Source: Diadophis punctatus similis
Lineage: Eukaryota > Chordata > Lepidosauria > Squamata > Dipsadidae
Direction of reading: 5' to 3'
Length of the DNA: 64,000 nt
NCBI GenBank assembly: GCA_023053685.1
Contig: JALIGW010000013.1
Span: forward strand, 19,926,001 to 19,990,000
Within the stretch, counting starts at the first letter, position 1. Each line of letters starts with the position of its first letter. Made by a program: the position numbers and the translations under genes. Positions 1 to 10,395 of the stretch are shown piece after piece. A model generated the notes under the pieces. That model had not been told where the DNA came from. It searched no databases and worked only from the letters and a program-made list of their open reading frames with translations.

Positions 1-311
1 GCTCCGTGTTTCTTCATGCTTTGTGCATGCACTATGCGTGTGTGCCCCCTCGCACAATTTTGCTTTTGCGCATGCGCGGAAGCAAAATCTCGCCAAAATC
101 TTGTGAGGGGATGCGCGCGAGAGAGAGATTTTGGTGTGATTTTGCTTCCACGCATGCGCAGAAGCAAAATCGCCCAAAAATTCAAAAAAAGATGCCAACG
201 CACGCGACTGCCCAGTGGAGACAGTACTGGAGCAGTCTCGCGCAAATTGAGTTATCAGCGGGTCTCTACCGAAGCTATGCACTGGACCGCACCGGTAGGA
301 ACCCACCCCTG
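1..311 (+). mobile_element. hAT-like non-autonomous element, left end cut by window
   Basis: The right end reads GGTAGGAACCCACCCCTG and matches the complete copies at 2561-2994 and 17859-18288. The interior has two palindromes of the form TTTTGCTTC...GAAGCAAAA around a GCGCATGCGC-like core (about 57-91 and 139-170). The left terminus lies outside the window, so the target duplication cannot be tested. No transposase is encoded; the reading frames across it are chance. Confidence 0.8.
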
Positions 312-1257
312 TTCACCCTGCTTGATACTCTGGAAAGCATTTTTCCTGATAACTTTGCTGCAGCAGGAGGCTATTCATTAGCCGATGGAGCATACCGGGC
401 TTATCTTGGCTTTTAAAGGAAGATGCAAATTTTAGCAATTGTTGCAATGCACACTGAAGTATATGTAAGACAAGAATTGGAAAGACATATTAATTTGGAA
501 GCATAAATAATTCAGTTGCTTGGAGGGCTTTGGCTTACTCCCACCTGCTGCTTGAGATAGTGGTGATGGTTTTTACAAAAGAGGCTTACAGTGCTTTAAG
601 TCGGCCTGCTCTGTGCTGCAGTTATTCATATCATTTTGCAATATTGCTTGTTTTGTGAGGTACCTTGTGATCTCCCCATAATCCTTCTCTCTTTAAAGTC
701 TGATTCCTGTCACTAGGTTGTGTGTGTAATCTTCCCATAGCACAGAAAGGATTCCATCAACCCTCTTTCTCTTGCACTAATTTAGTTGGACTAATTAGGG
801 AGGGGAAATGGGCAAAAAAGTCTGAAAGTTCTCCTTTTTTCAGTTTGGCACCAAAAGCTTATTTGTGAAGACATTTAAAGCAGGCAAAATTCCCCTCAGT
901 GCATATTTTATATATAATTGACTACGGTAGTTCTAATGAGATTCAGTTGATCCTATTTGGGGAACTCAGGATAAACCCCCGCATAAAAATCTACCGCAAG
1001 CTACAGGCTTTAAGAGAGCTGCCAGACAAGGGATGTTAAGGAGGTTAAAATGAAGAAAAATCTCAGGATTTCCCAATGAATGGAATAAAGGACTAGCTTT
1101 ATTTCATGAAACTTATATATCTTTGTTACCAGAATAGCAGTTAAATCAAATAAAATGAGAAAAAATGGCTTTATTAAACTTATAACAAAGGCTTAAAGGA
1201 GCAAGTAGCATGCAGGGAAGTAAGAAATTAAGAGGGTTTTTTACAAAAAGAAAAAAA
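312..1257. other. AT-rich non-coding stretch
   Basis: I see no gene, RNA gene or recognisable repeat here. Confidence 0.5.
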
Positions 1258-1483
1258 AGCAGCAGCAATAAGACTTACATACCACCCCATAGTACTTGAC
1301 AGCACTCTCTGGGCAGATTACAAAGTCAGCATATTGCCCCCAACAGTTTGGGTCTTAATTTTATCGACCTTGAATGGATGGAAGGCTGAGTAAACACTGA
1401 GTCCTGTCAGGATCGAACTCCAGGCTGTGGACAGAATTTGCCTGCAATACTACATTGTAACCACTGTGCCACCAAAGCTCCTC
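1258..1483 (-). mobile_element. tRNA-derived SINE, Sauria type, diverged copy
   Basis: Read on the minus strand it has a tRNA-like head with a good Pol III A box (TGGCACAGTGG, plus-strand 1461-1471) and a B-box-like GTTCGATCC (about 1410-1419). The body contains the hallmark that reads GGGGGCAATATGCTGA on the minus strand in the fuller copy at 45537-45766. The tail (GACTTACATACCACC on the plus strand, near 1272) matches that copy too. The Sauria SINE name comes from memory of squamate repeats. The copy is diverged and no target duplication was found. Confidence 0.7.
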
Positions 1484-1763
1484 TCTAGCCTATCCATAAT
1501 TTTCCTAATGGGAAGAATAGCCTCATGTTCCAGAATAAATATTGTCATGAAGATTATAGCTTTCGATTCTGGGTGCAATAAGGTGACCAGTAGTCAGTGA
1601 AAACCATATTGTCCATAAACTTGGCAACATCTTTTTCAAGCTATCCAGGTTGACAGCTATTATATGAACATCAGTTGCTACTTCTGTTCTGTCTAACTAG
1701 GCACTGTGAAGGCTAAACTGACACAGTTCTCTGGATTTTAGACAGAAATTTTAGTTTGATTGG
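1484..1763. other. non-coding stretch
   Basis: No recognisable feature. Confidence 0.4.
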
Positions 1764-1770
1764 GAGCTGC

Positions 1771-2229
1771 TGTCGAGCCCCAGCCCCAGCCCCAGTCGAC
1801 ATTCATGGAGGGAGAAGCATCGGGAGGTGCAGCTGGCAGCTGGAGGCAACTTACAGCCCTGACGATGACGGTCCAAGCCACAAACGGCTGCAAGCAGCCT
1901 CCACGGGGTCTGCAGCTCCCAGCAGATGACATCATATCTGCTCTGATTGGGCACTATGCTTCGCTGGGCGGGCCGTTTGAAAAGAACTGGATAGAACGCC
2001 GCACAGCTGAGGGGGGAGGGACTAGTAATAGCCAGATGGTGGCTAGTTGGAGGGAGGGGTGGATATAAGGGCGCTGGAAGGCGGACGCTTTCAGAGCTGA
2101 CTTTATACTTATTGAACTCGTCGTGTACTGAGAGCTGGATTCGTAGGGGGATTAAAGCTAGTTGGCAGCATGACAACTCGGCTTCTGAGTCTTTGTGTAT
2201 CTCACACTGGTCTGGCCTAGACCGGCCGA
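1771..2229 (+). other. GC-rich island with TATA-like box, possible solo LTR or promoter-like repeat
   Basis: An abrupt GC-rich block in AT-rich surroundings. It has a CCAGCC run at the left, a TATA-like GGATATAAGG at about 2051-2060, and CpG-containing sequence downstream. The 7-mer GAGCTGC occurs just outside both proposed ends (1764-1770 and 2230-2236), which could be a target duplication. The left end begins TG, but the right end does not finish in CA, so the LTR reading is weak. The open frames inside have no recognisable protein features. Confidence 0.35.
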
Positions 2230-2560
2230 GAGCTGCACAGAGTTGGCTGAAAGATAGGTAGTTATATAAATGTTCTAAAACAAAATAAATTTTAAAATCT
2301 ATCTGGGAATATGGGGTTTAGGGGCCTGGGATTTGATTTATGAGGGAAAAAAGAGAGAGAGGAAGCACAATCCTATAAAATAAATTCCATAGCATTGCTG
2401 ACCAAACAGGCATTTTTTCTGTTTTTCCCTTTAATTCTTAAGGTATTTTAAAATAATTACTTATGCCTTCAACATAAATTGATCTTGTTACATAATTTGA
2501 GAATTGTAATAAATTATAAACAAAAATACGGGGAATTGTCCAAATTCTATAGGTTTGTGT

Positions 2561-2994
2561 CAGGGGTGGGTTGCTCACTTACCGATACCGGTGCACTGCG
2601 TGCGCATCTCCATGTTTTGTGCACGCACATGCTTGCTACGTGTGCATGCCCCGTCGCACAATTTTGCTTCTGCGCATGTGCGGAAGCAAAACCTCGCTGA
2701 AATTTTGTGACGGGATGCACACGCACGCACAATTTTGATGAGATTTTGCTTCCGCGTATGCGCAGAAGGAAAATCTCACCAAAATCTCACACGTGAGATT
2801 TTGGCGAGATTTTGGCGAGATTTTGCTTCCGCGCATGTGCAGAAGCAAAAAAGCCCAAAAATTATTTTAAAAAGATGGTGATGTGCGTGACAGACCGGCG
2901 AAGACGGCACCGGTGCAGTCACACGCAAATTGCACAATCGGCTGCTCCCTACCGGAGCTACGCACCAGACCGCACCGGTAGGAACCCACCACTG
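2561..2994 (+). mobile_element. hAT-like non-autonomous element (434 bp) with 8-bp target duplication
   Basis: The termini are CAGGGGTGGG and AACCCACCACTG. They are flanked by an exact 8-bp direct repeat, GTTTGTGT, at 2553-2560 and 2995-3002. CAG-type ends plus an 8-bp duplication are the standard hAT signature. The interior holds several palindromes built on GAAGCAAAA and its complement (about 2661-2692, 2743-2775 and 2819-2850) and has no transposase. This is the cleanest copy for defining the family boundary. Confidence 0.9.
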
Positions 2995-3002
2995 GTTTGT
3001 GT

Positions 3003-3530
3003 CTAGGAAAGCTTCTGGAAAACTTTAACATTTGTTCAGACATTCAGGGCACATCCTGAATAATTCAGTAACATTCAGTTTTTCATTTGAAGGAATAATA
3101 GGGAATGTTCAAGATTTGCACTTAATATTAGAGTTCAAAACATTTCATCCATATGATCTCAGCTAGAGCAATCCTATAAAGCAGATCTCTGTCCACTGTC
3201 TTTAGACTGCACAGTGCAAATGAAAATGGGAGTCAAACAATAGTTAGATTAAGGCCTGTTAATGAATTCTGTATGAGACAACTGACCCAATTATTTCTTT
3301 GTTTTAAATATACTTAATATTTCTCACTGGGGATTGATTTCTCTCTTGCTAGAGGTCTTCAAACTAAGCACTACTTAGAGAAAAGTGAAAAATAAATGTA
3401 ACAATTACAAATATAAATAGAGGGTAATAGCTGAGTTTTGCTATCAGCTGATAAGTCAGAGAATGATTGTTATGAAGAAAATTATGAGAAATCTACCAGG
3501 CCCAGTTAGGAAGCATGTAAAGTTTTTTGA
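3003..3530. other. AT-rich non-coding stretch
   Basis: Nothing recognised. It ends in the T-rich tail of the adjacent L2 element. Confidence 0.5.
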
Positions 3531-3733
3531 AATATTTATTTATTTATTTTATTTATTGGTATTTCTTATATGCCGCCCAACTCCCGGAGGACTCCGGGCG
3601 GCGTACAACAGGAAAAATACAAGAACCAATATAAATAAGCATTTAAAACAAATATAAAAATTAAAAACCATAATCTTAAAAACATTTAATATCAATTCGA
3701 CTTCATACATACTTGGGGGTGAGCTCAAATGGA

Positions 3734-5848
3734 TTACGTTCTACCCCCTGCCTGCAGGAAAAGCCATGTCTTAACAGCTTTCCGGAAGGCCAGCAGGGTG
3801 GGGATAGTTCGGGTCTCTGGGGGAAGTTGGTTCCAGAGCACGGGGCCTGCCACAGAGAAGGCTCTCCCCCTAGGGCCCGCCAAGCGACATTGCTTAGCCG
3901 ATGGGACCTGGAGGAGGCCAACTCTGTGGGCCCTAACCGGTCGAAGGGAAGTATGAGGCAGAATGCGGTCCCGGAGATAACCTGGTCCTAAGCCATGAAG
4001 GGCTTTAAAGATGGTGATCAACACCTTGAATTGGACCCGGAGACCGATGGGCAACCAATGCAGCTGGCGGAGTAAGGGTGTCACGTGGGTGTACCTTGGC
4101 ACACCCACCACAGCACGCGCAGCCGCATTTTGCACCAGCTGAAGTCTCCGGATACTCTTCAAGGGTAGCCCCATGTAGAGCGCATTGCAGTAGTCCAAGC
4201 GCGAGGTGACAAGGGCATGAGTGACCGTGAGTAGAGCCTCCTTCTCCAAGTATGGCCGCAACTGGTGCACCAGGCGAACCTGTGCAAAGGCACCCCTAGC
4301 CACAGCAGAGAGATGGTGATCCAATTTTAGCTGTGGATCTAGGAGGACCCCCAAGTTGCGAGCCTCATCCGAGGGGGTCAGTTTCGCACCCTCGAACGTC
4401 AAGGAGGGACAATTGTCATGGTCCTTAGGAGGCAATATCCAAAGCCACTCAGTCTTGTCGGGATTAAGTCTGAGTCTGTTCCTCCCCATCCAGATCCTAA
4501 CGTCGTCCAGGCACCGGCACATTACATCAACTGCCTCTCTGAAATCAGACGGGGTGGTGATGTACAGCTGGGTGTCGTCAGCGTACTGGTGGAAACGCAC
4601 CCCATGCCTGTGGATGATCTCACCCAGCGGTTTCATGTAAATGTTAAACAGGATGGGCGAGAGAACCGACCCCTGAGGCACCCCACATGATAGGGGCCTA
4701 GGGGACGATTTCTGCCCTCCTGTTAACACCGACTGCATCCTATCGGTGAGATAAGAGGAGAACCACCGTAAAACAGTGCCTCCCACCCCCAACTCACCGA
4801 GACGATGCAGAAGGATACCATGGTCGATGGTATCGAACGCCGCTGAGAGGTCAAGTAGCACCAGGATGGAGGAGTTACCCCCATCCCGGGCCCGCCAGAG
4901 ATCATCCATCAGAGCGACCAAGGCAGTTTCTGTACTGTAGCTGCGCCTGAAACCCGACTGATAAGGATCTAGATGATCTGTTTCATCCAGAAGCTGCAGA
5001 AGCTGAGTAACCACCACCTTCTCCACAACTTTCCCCAGAAAGGGCAAGTTGGAGACAGGACGATAGTTCTTCAAATCAGCTGGATCCAGGGAAGGCTTCT
5101 TCAGGAGGGGTCTCACCACCGCAGCTTTTAACGACTGCGGTACGGATCCCTCTCTCAAAGAAGCGGTGACCACCGCCTGGATCCAGCCGCATGCCACCTC
5201 TCTGCTGGCCGAGACCAACCAGGAGGGACACGGGTCCAATAAACAGGTGGAGGTACCCATCGCCCCCACAGCTCTGTCCACATCTTCGGGAGAAACAGGC
5301 CCAAACTCTTCCCATAATGGTGGACTAAGACTAGCCCCTGTCAACTCTATGGACTCTGCCCAGCTAGAGTCCAGGTTCGACCGAATCTGAGCAACTTTAT
5401 CCGTCAGAAACTCAGCAAATTCCTCAGCTCTGCCTTGTAAGTGTTCCTCGCTCCCCCCTTTAGCAAGGAGGGAGCGAGTCACCCTAAACAAGGCGGCTGG
5501 GCGAGAATCTGCGGACACAATAAGAGCGGAAAAATAAGATCGTTTTGCCGCCCTTATCGCCACTAAATAAGATCTGATGTAAATTCTTAATAGTGTTCGG
5601 TCAGGCTCGGTCTTACTGGCTCTCCAGCGGCGCTCTAGACGTCTCTTCTGGCGTTTCATCTCCCGGAGCTCCTCGGTAAACCAGGGAGCTTTTCGGGATC
5701 CACTGCCACGGAGAGGTCGCTTAGGCGCAATTCGGTCTAACGCCCCTGATGCTGCGGTGTTCCAAGCAGCCACCAGGGAGTCCGCCGAGTTGTGTACCAG
5801 GGTTTCAGGTATTTCCACAAGCTCCCTCTGGAATCCTTCCGGTTCCAT
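3734..5848 (-). CDS. L2 LINE reverse transcriptase (C-terminal part of ORF2)
   Basis: A 704-residue frame encoding a non-LTR reverse transcriptase, which would copy the element's RNA at a nicked target. Visible blocks in order: YRPVSNL (262-268), QSGFRRSYSTETAL (297-310), LLDLSAAFDTIDH (331-343) with the first catalytic Asp, GVPQGSVLSPILF (389-401), QYADDTQLY (421-429) with the catalytic Asp pair, and LNPDKTE (461-467). The catalytic residues look intact across the 704 codons. The ATG at 5848 is probably not the natural start: the endonuclease frame at 5867-6844 is in the same frame, and only one TGA separates them. The L2/CR1 group assignment is from motif recognition. The protein was probably active until recently, but this copy is interrupted. 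Confidence 0.9.
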   Translation of the reverse strand: MEPEGFQRELVEIPETLVHNSADSLVAAWNTAASGALDRIAPKRPLRGSGSRKAPWFTEELREMKRQKRRLERRWRASKTEPDRTLLRIYIRSYLVAIRAAKRSYFSALIVSADSRPAALFRVTRSLLAKGGSEEHLQGRAEEFAEFLTDKVAQIRSNLDSSWAESIELTGASLSPPLWEEFGPVSPEDVDRAVGAMGTSTCLLDPCPSWLVSASREVACGWIQAVVTASLREGSVPQSLKAAVVRPLLKKPSLDPADLKNYRPVSNLPFLGKVVEKVVVTQLLQLLDETDHLDPYQSGFRRSYSTETALVALMDDLWRARDGGNSSILVLLDLSAAFDTIDHGILLHRLGELGVGGTVLRWFSSYLTDRMQSVLTGGQKSSPRPLSCGVPQGSVLSPILFNIYMKPLGEIIHRHGVRFHQYADDTQLYITTPSDFREAVDVMCRCLDDVRIWMGRNRLRLNPDKTEWLWILPPKDHDNCPSLTFEGAKLTPSDEARNLGVLLDPQLKLDHHLSAVARGAFAQVRLVHQLRPYLEKEALLTVTHALVTSRLDYCNALYMGLPLKSIRRLQLVQNAAARAVVGVPRYTHVTPLLRQLHWLPIGLRVQFKVLITIFKALHGLGPGYLRDRILPHTSLRPVRAHRVGLLQVPSAKQCRLAGPRGRAFSVAGPVLWNQLPPETRTIPTLLAFRKAVKTWLFLQAGGRT

Positions 5849-5866
5849 TAGGCGCCTAGGGCGGAA

Positions 5867-6844
5867 TCACCTAGTCGGTCCCGCCTCCCTACGGGGGAGG
5901 AGTGGGGCTGCAAAATCCAACCTCAGTAGGAAATGATCTGACCATGACAGTGGGGTGGTGACTATGTCCCTGATCTTCAGATCATCTCTCCACTGCCCCG
6001 AAAGAAACACTAGGTCGAGCGTGTGACCGCCCTCATGAGTCGGACCCTGGATTACTTGGGTCAGGTCCATGGTTGTCATGGAATCCATGAACTCCTGAGC
6101 CACCCCAGAGGTTTCGCCAGCCGAAGGCAAGTTGAAGTCCCCCAGAACCATAAGCCTAGGGAACTCAACTGCCAAGCCGGCTACTGCCTCAAGTAGCTCA
6201 GGCAGGGCCTTGCTAACGCAGCTGGGAGGCAGGTACGCTAGACAAAGGCCCACCTGAACCCCTAAGTCCAACTTCAGAAGGAGCGTCTCACACCCAACAA
6301 TCTCTGGGGCAGGGCTCCTACGAGGATGCAGACTTTGGTGCGTTATCATTGCCACTCCTCCTCCCCTTCCCTGGGGTCGGGAATGGTGCTGCACTGAGAA
6401 CCCGTCTGGGCAGATCTCAGAGAGAGCTACTCCTCCCTCTTGGCCCATCCAGGTCTCAGTTATACACACCAGGTCTGCCCCCTCTTCTGTGATTAAATCA
6501 CGTATCAGGGAGGCTTTGTTGGCGATTGACCTGGCGTTAAGCAGCAGCATCCTGAGCCCAGGGCCCTGAAAACCCTGGTTGCCAGGTACTCGGGTTGAGC
6601 AAGATGGAACCACATCGGAGGGGCCGGAACAAGGGATCGCTTGTATACAGCGAGGTCTTATTCCCCGAGAGCGGCCCACCCCTCTGCTCCCAGCATATCT
6701 GACTCTTCCCATTATGACCGAGATGTTCCGGCTCTCGTCCCCACCAGAGATCCCCCACCCCACCCCGCTGGTCTCCCTCCCTCCCTGCAAGCCATACATA
6801 CCATTCTCACAAGACAGGGTAACCGAGCCCCCACCCACCCCCAC
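5867..6844 (-). CDS. L2 LINE apurinic-type endonuclease (N-terminal part of ORF2), ends at a premature TGA
   Basis: A 325-residue frame. The endonuclease fold starts near residue 97. Expected catalytic positions are visible: N103 (LLNARS), E130 (ITETW), D236 and N238 (GDFNLP), T275 and D277 (HTLDLVF), and D303-H304 (WSDHFLL). This domain nicks the target DNA in LINE retrotransposition. The frame ends at TGA 5867-5869; after it the same frame runs on without another stop into the reverse transcriptase. The codon at 6844 is GTG and the first ATG is codon 16. The frame stays open upstream to about 6905, so the true start is unsettled. The first 95 residues match no domain I recognise. Confidence 0.85.
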   Translation of the reverse strand: MGVGGGSVTLSCENGMYGLQGGRETSGVGWGISGGDESRNISVIMGRVRYAGSRGVGRSRGIRPRCIQAIPCSGPSDVVPSCSTRVPGNQGFQGPGLRMLLLNARSIANKASLIRDLITEEGADLVCITETWMGQEGGVALSEICPDGFSVQHHSRPQGRGGGVAMITHQSLHPRRSPAPEIVGCETLLLKLDLGVQVGLCLAYLPPSCVSKALPELLEAVAGLAVEFPRLMVLGDFNLPSAGETSGVAQEFMDSMTTMDLTQVIQGPTHEGGHTLDLVFLSGQWRDDLKIRDIVTTPLSWSDHFLLRLDFAAPLLPRREAGPTR

Positions 6845-6904
6845 TTCTGTTTCTACACTCAGCGGGGGGGGACGGGGTCTCAGTCCCCATCTTTTCCATT
6901 TTTA

Positions 6905-7655
6905 CACTAATTCTAATACTAATTCTAATACACAAACACCCATCTCACACTTTCCCATTTTTCAATCATACCCATAGTACAACTCAGAGGAGGAGGATAC
7001 AGTTTAAAAATTCTAAAAAGTTCTAAAAAGAAATTCTAAAAAGGAGGCAGGCTCATCAAGGTAAGGGTGTGCTGGGGGGTAAGTTCTTAGGGTAGTTCTT
7101 AAAATACATACACATTTCCCCTTTCTCTTAGCATAGCAACAATTATTGGGGAGTCCCTAAAACAGGGGTCGGAGAAAATGTCCCCTGCTTGGAGATCTTT
7201 GAACGTCTGGGATCCCCCTTCCCTCAGTATGCAGACGTGCTCTACCAGCAGCGGGGTTCCTCCAGCCAGAAACCATGATGACTAGCGTTAATGGCGGCGA
7301 AAACAGTAGCACTCCATGAGTCATCTTCCAGTGACCACAGATTAAAGCTGATTCTCAAAATATGCCGCCGCTGTAAGGATAGTAATAGCGGCAGTCTCTG
7401 TAGTCGATCTTAGGGGGCCCAGTAATTACCGCTCTGAAAACACGGGCGCAAGCCCAGCTCCCAGCAGCCCGTTCACCGTTCACCATTGGCTTGCTGCAGA
7501 TGGCATTAGCTGGGCATTAGCTGGGCAAGGTCTTTCTCCTGAGGCCGTAATCGATCTCTCTCGCCGCAGTTGAGGCCGAGCAGGGGGGAGCCGAGCCACG
7601 CCTCACAGCTGATTTCCTCCAAGTGCGGCACCACGGAATTCAAGCCGCCGATAGT
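6905..7655 (-). promoter_or_regulatory. probable 5' untranslated leader of the L2 element
   Basis: GC- and CpG-rich sequence upstream of the endonuclease frame, with a small direct duplication (GCCCAGCTAAT on the minus strand, near 7505-7530). LINE leaders usually carry an internal promoter. That role here is inference from position, with no specific motif seen. Confidence 0.5.
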
Positions 7656-8117
7656 TGGCTCACTGAAATATCAGTGTAAATGAAGAGTCTCAGGGTAACT
7701 GCTTCTTTTTTTTCTGAGCCAGTAAATATCCTTGAAAAGGTACTGGCTAATTAATCAAATCTCCCACTGTATATGTAGGGTTGAACTATGTGACTTACTC
7801 TAGGTGATTTTCTACAGTGCTTGTTGGAGAACGCCTAGGATTAATAGCAATCACTATCCTACACCAGAAAGCCCAGTTATCTTGGATGAACAGAGTTCCG
7901 TTTTCCCAAGGGAAAGAGACAGTTGCTTGCTGCATTGTGCAAAATAGTCTAACTTTGACTGCATCTTCATTGCTTGCAGCCTCCAGTTACAGAATAGTTG
8001 AACTTTCCATTAGTTTTTCAATGAGAGAAACAAACTAAGGTAACTGGACTGAAAAAAGGCTTTGAGAAGCCAGAGAATGAAGAATTGCCAAAAAATTATT
8101 CACTTCTGGGCAATAAT
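7656..8117. other. non-coding stretch between two LINEs
   Basis: No supported feature. The open frames here are short and match nothing I know. Confidence 0.4.
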
Positions 8118-8988
8118 CTTCATACTCTATATAAATGACCTTTGCGATCACATTACAAGCGACTGCGTTCTCTTTGCCGGTGATGTAAAACTCTTCAACA
8201 CCACCGACAACACTGCTATCCTCCAAAAAGACCTAGACTTTGTGTCAGAATGGTCTAACATCTGGCAACTCCAAATCTCAACCAACAAATGCTCTGTCCT
8301 ACACATTGGCAAAAAAAATCAGAACATTAAATACAAGCTGAAAAGTCAAGACCTTACAGACGACCCTCACTCTGTCAAAGACCTTGGAATACTCATATCA
8401 AATGACCTAAGTGCCAAAGCCCACTGCAACAACATCGCGAAAAAGGCTTCAAGAGTTGTTAACCTAATCTTACGTAGCTTCTTCTCCGGTAATATCACAC
8501 TACTAACCAGAGCATACAAAACATTCGCCAGACCAATCCTCGAATACAGCTCATCTGTCTGGAACCCACACCGCATATCGGACATAAATACATTAGAAAG
8601 TGTCCAGAGATACTTTACAAGAAGAGTCCTCCACTCCTCTACTCGCAACAGAATACCTTACGCAACCAGACTTGAAATCCTGGGCTTAGAAAGCTTAGAA
8701 CTACGTCGCCTTTGGCACGACCTAAGCATAACTCATAAAATTATCTGCTACAACGTCCTTCCTGTCAATGACTACTTCAGCTTCAACCACAACAATACAC
8801 GAGCACATAACAGATACAAACTCAAAGTGAACCGCTCCAAACTTGACTGTAGAAAATATGACTTTAGCAACAGAGTGGTAAATGCCTGGAACTCACTACC
8901 TGACTCTGTGGTTTCGTCACCAAACCCCCAAAACTTTACCCTTAGACTGTCCACTGTCGACCTCACCCGATTCCTAAGAGGTCAGTAA
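8062..8988 (+). pseudogene. LINE reverse transcriptase fragment with mutated catalytic box
   Basis: A 308-codon open frame; its first codon is TTG and its first about 20 residues precede the LINE boundary, so the start is artificial. It covers the end of the palm domain (FILYINDLCD), the thumb (NKCSVLHIG, VKDLGILIS) and the conserved C-terminal region (ARPILEYSSSVWNP, NAWNSLPDSVV). The expected (Y/F)ADD box reads FAGD, which loses the first catalytic Asp. The N-terminal half and the endonuclease are absent. It cannot encode a working enzyme. The frame has stayed open by chance or because the insertion is young. Confidence 0.85.
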
Positions 8989-9145
8989 GGGGCGTGCATA
9001 AGTGCACCAGCGTGCCTACTGTCCCTGTTCTAATGTTCCCGCTTATCAGTACCCATCTTATGTATATAAACAATGTTTTATCTATGTATATTACCAACAT
9101 GTACTTGACAAATAAAATAAAATAAATAAATAAATAAATAAATGG
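8118..9145 (+). mobile_element. 5'-truncated non-LTR LINE (CR1/Rex-like), 3' half
   Basis: It begins abruptly inside the reverse transcriptase at the ILYINDLCD block and runs to an (AAATA)/(AAAT) tail at about 9108-9145. 5' truncation is usual for LINE insertions. The 3' end matches the minus-strand fragment at about 40925-41205, including the frame around DSVVSSPNPQNF and the stretch after the stop. The exact clade is uncertain. Confidence 0.8.
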
Positions 9146-9329
9146 CAAACTAAAGACTGTTCTGCTAAAAGTAGCAAAACCATAGGAGAAGGAAGAGCTG
9201 GCACATAAACCTGCTCTTCATAATTCCTTTCCAGACAAAGAAAGGATTTGAGATCACTCTCATTTGCTCCAAAGAGGAACATCTCTAAAGAAGGCCACAA
9301 GATAGTGGTCTCTGGTAGGTTTAGAGTTC

Positions 9330-9518
9330 TGGGGAATGAGAATCATCTTGCTCCAATGATGGTTGGCATGGTTGGCATGTTCGCATATTTCTTTTTCTAA
9401 TCACTTTCAGAAATTGCTTTTCAGCTATTAGGAACCATTGAATTGACAAGTCTCAAAACACCAAATGAATTTTCTTCACTTCTTAGCAAAATATATTTTA
9501 AGTACAAGTTTAAATAAT

Positions 9519-9549
<31 letters not shown>

Positions 9550-9710
9550 GAATAGGAGCATTATGATTCTGGAAAGCTATAAATGAAATAAGGGTCTCTA
9601 TGGATTTGAAATGAGATTTTGGAATCAATTATAAGAACTTTCTCACGGGAAATGCTTCTTTTTAATTATTTTACAAAAATCTGATAGAATGAGATTTTGA
9701 AGGTTTCTAA
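9330..9710 (+). repeat. unclassified repeat, copy A (pair with 17330-17745)
   Basis: It shares a co-linear series of words with 17330-17745: a block around AGAAATTGCTTTTCAGCTATTA, then TTGAATT(G/A)ACAAGT, then AAAGCTA(T/C)AAATGAA(A/C)TAAGGGTC, then a GGAAT(C/T)AATTATAA block. Copy A has an (ATTT)n insertion at about 9517-9548. The family is not identified; an old LINE leader is one possibility. Confidence 0.5.
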
Positions 9711-9759
9711 ATCTATGGATGGATTGTGCTTAAAATCAGTTATCAAAAACGAACCAGTT

Positions 9760-10395
9760 TTACCATACGAACTGACACTGATCTGAAATTATTTTAAAAT
9801 GACAGGTTAAAGGAATGACATGGAAAAAGATGTAAAATGGGACATACAAAAGAAACTGGCTGATATCTTAATAATTAAAAGAGATATTACAAATAACAAG
9901 CCAAAAACATGACCTGGATAACCTCCCTATACTAGATTTACAAAAAAAAAGCTTATTAAAGATTTGGAGAATTTTGTGAGAAAGGAGAAAGAAAAAAAGG
10001 AAAAGAAATCAAGTTCCCGGACATTATCAAGGTTGTTAAAGATGAAATAAAGTAATATAAAGTTGATTCATTTGATAAAGATTAAAATAGAGGTATTATC
10101 TCTAGTAACTATAATGGACATTTGCTGATCAGGAATAAAATTATGAGGTTTTAAGGATTTGTTTATTGATAAGAGATGCAATATGGAAAAAGAGATCATT
10201 TGTTATATTTTAAGAAAAGGAGATAAGTTGCTAAAAGGGAAAAGTCATTTCTTTATATATTTCTCTTCTCATTCTTTACTATATCTTTATTTTTTCTTTT
10301 CTTTCTCTTCTATTTTTTCCTTTTCTGCACTTTCTCTTTTTACTTTCCTTTTTTAATTTGTATTTTACAATTGTAATTTTTAATAAAATTACTAT
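9760..10395 (+). mobile_element. degraded LINE-like sequence with A/T-rich 3' end
   Basis: A-rich on the sense strand and full of stops. The segment from about 10159 matches 32465-32715 in inverted orientation; both contain a frame starting MFIDKR, then a pyrimidine-rich run and an ATAATAAAA-type end. An L1-like 3' end is the likeliest reading, but no catalytic motif is left. Confidence 0.4.

Larger units (their letters stand above)
3531..7655 (-). mobile_element. L2-clade LINE, nearly complete ORF2, minus strand
   Basis: A roughly 4.1-kb element read right to left. It has a GC-rich 5' untranslated leader (about 6905-7655), an apurinic-type endonuclease, a reverse transcriptase, a short 3' untranslated region with the GCCGCCC...GGGCGGC hairpin (about 3570-3605), and an (ATTT)-type tail at 3531-3560. 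The hairpin and tail recur at 43718-43963 and 60085-60755 on the plus strand, so they define the family's 3' end. No ORF1 was seen. The left boundary is clear; the right boundary is an estimate from the fall in GC content. Confidence 0.85.

Noticed and set aside
1461..1471. Functional tRNA gene
   Set aside because: A and B boxes are present, but the body and tail are those of a SINE and no cloverleaf with an anticodon is supported.
4356..5390. Plus-strand open frames (for example 4356-4640 and 5166-5390)
   Set aside because: Shadows of the minus-strand L2 reverse transcriptase.
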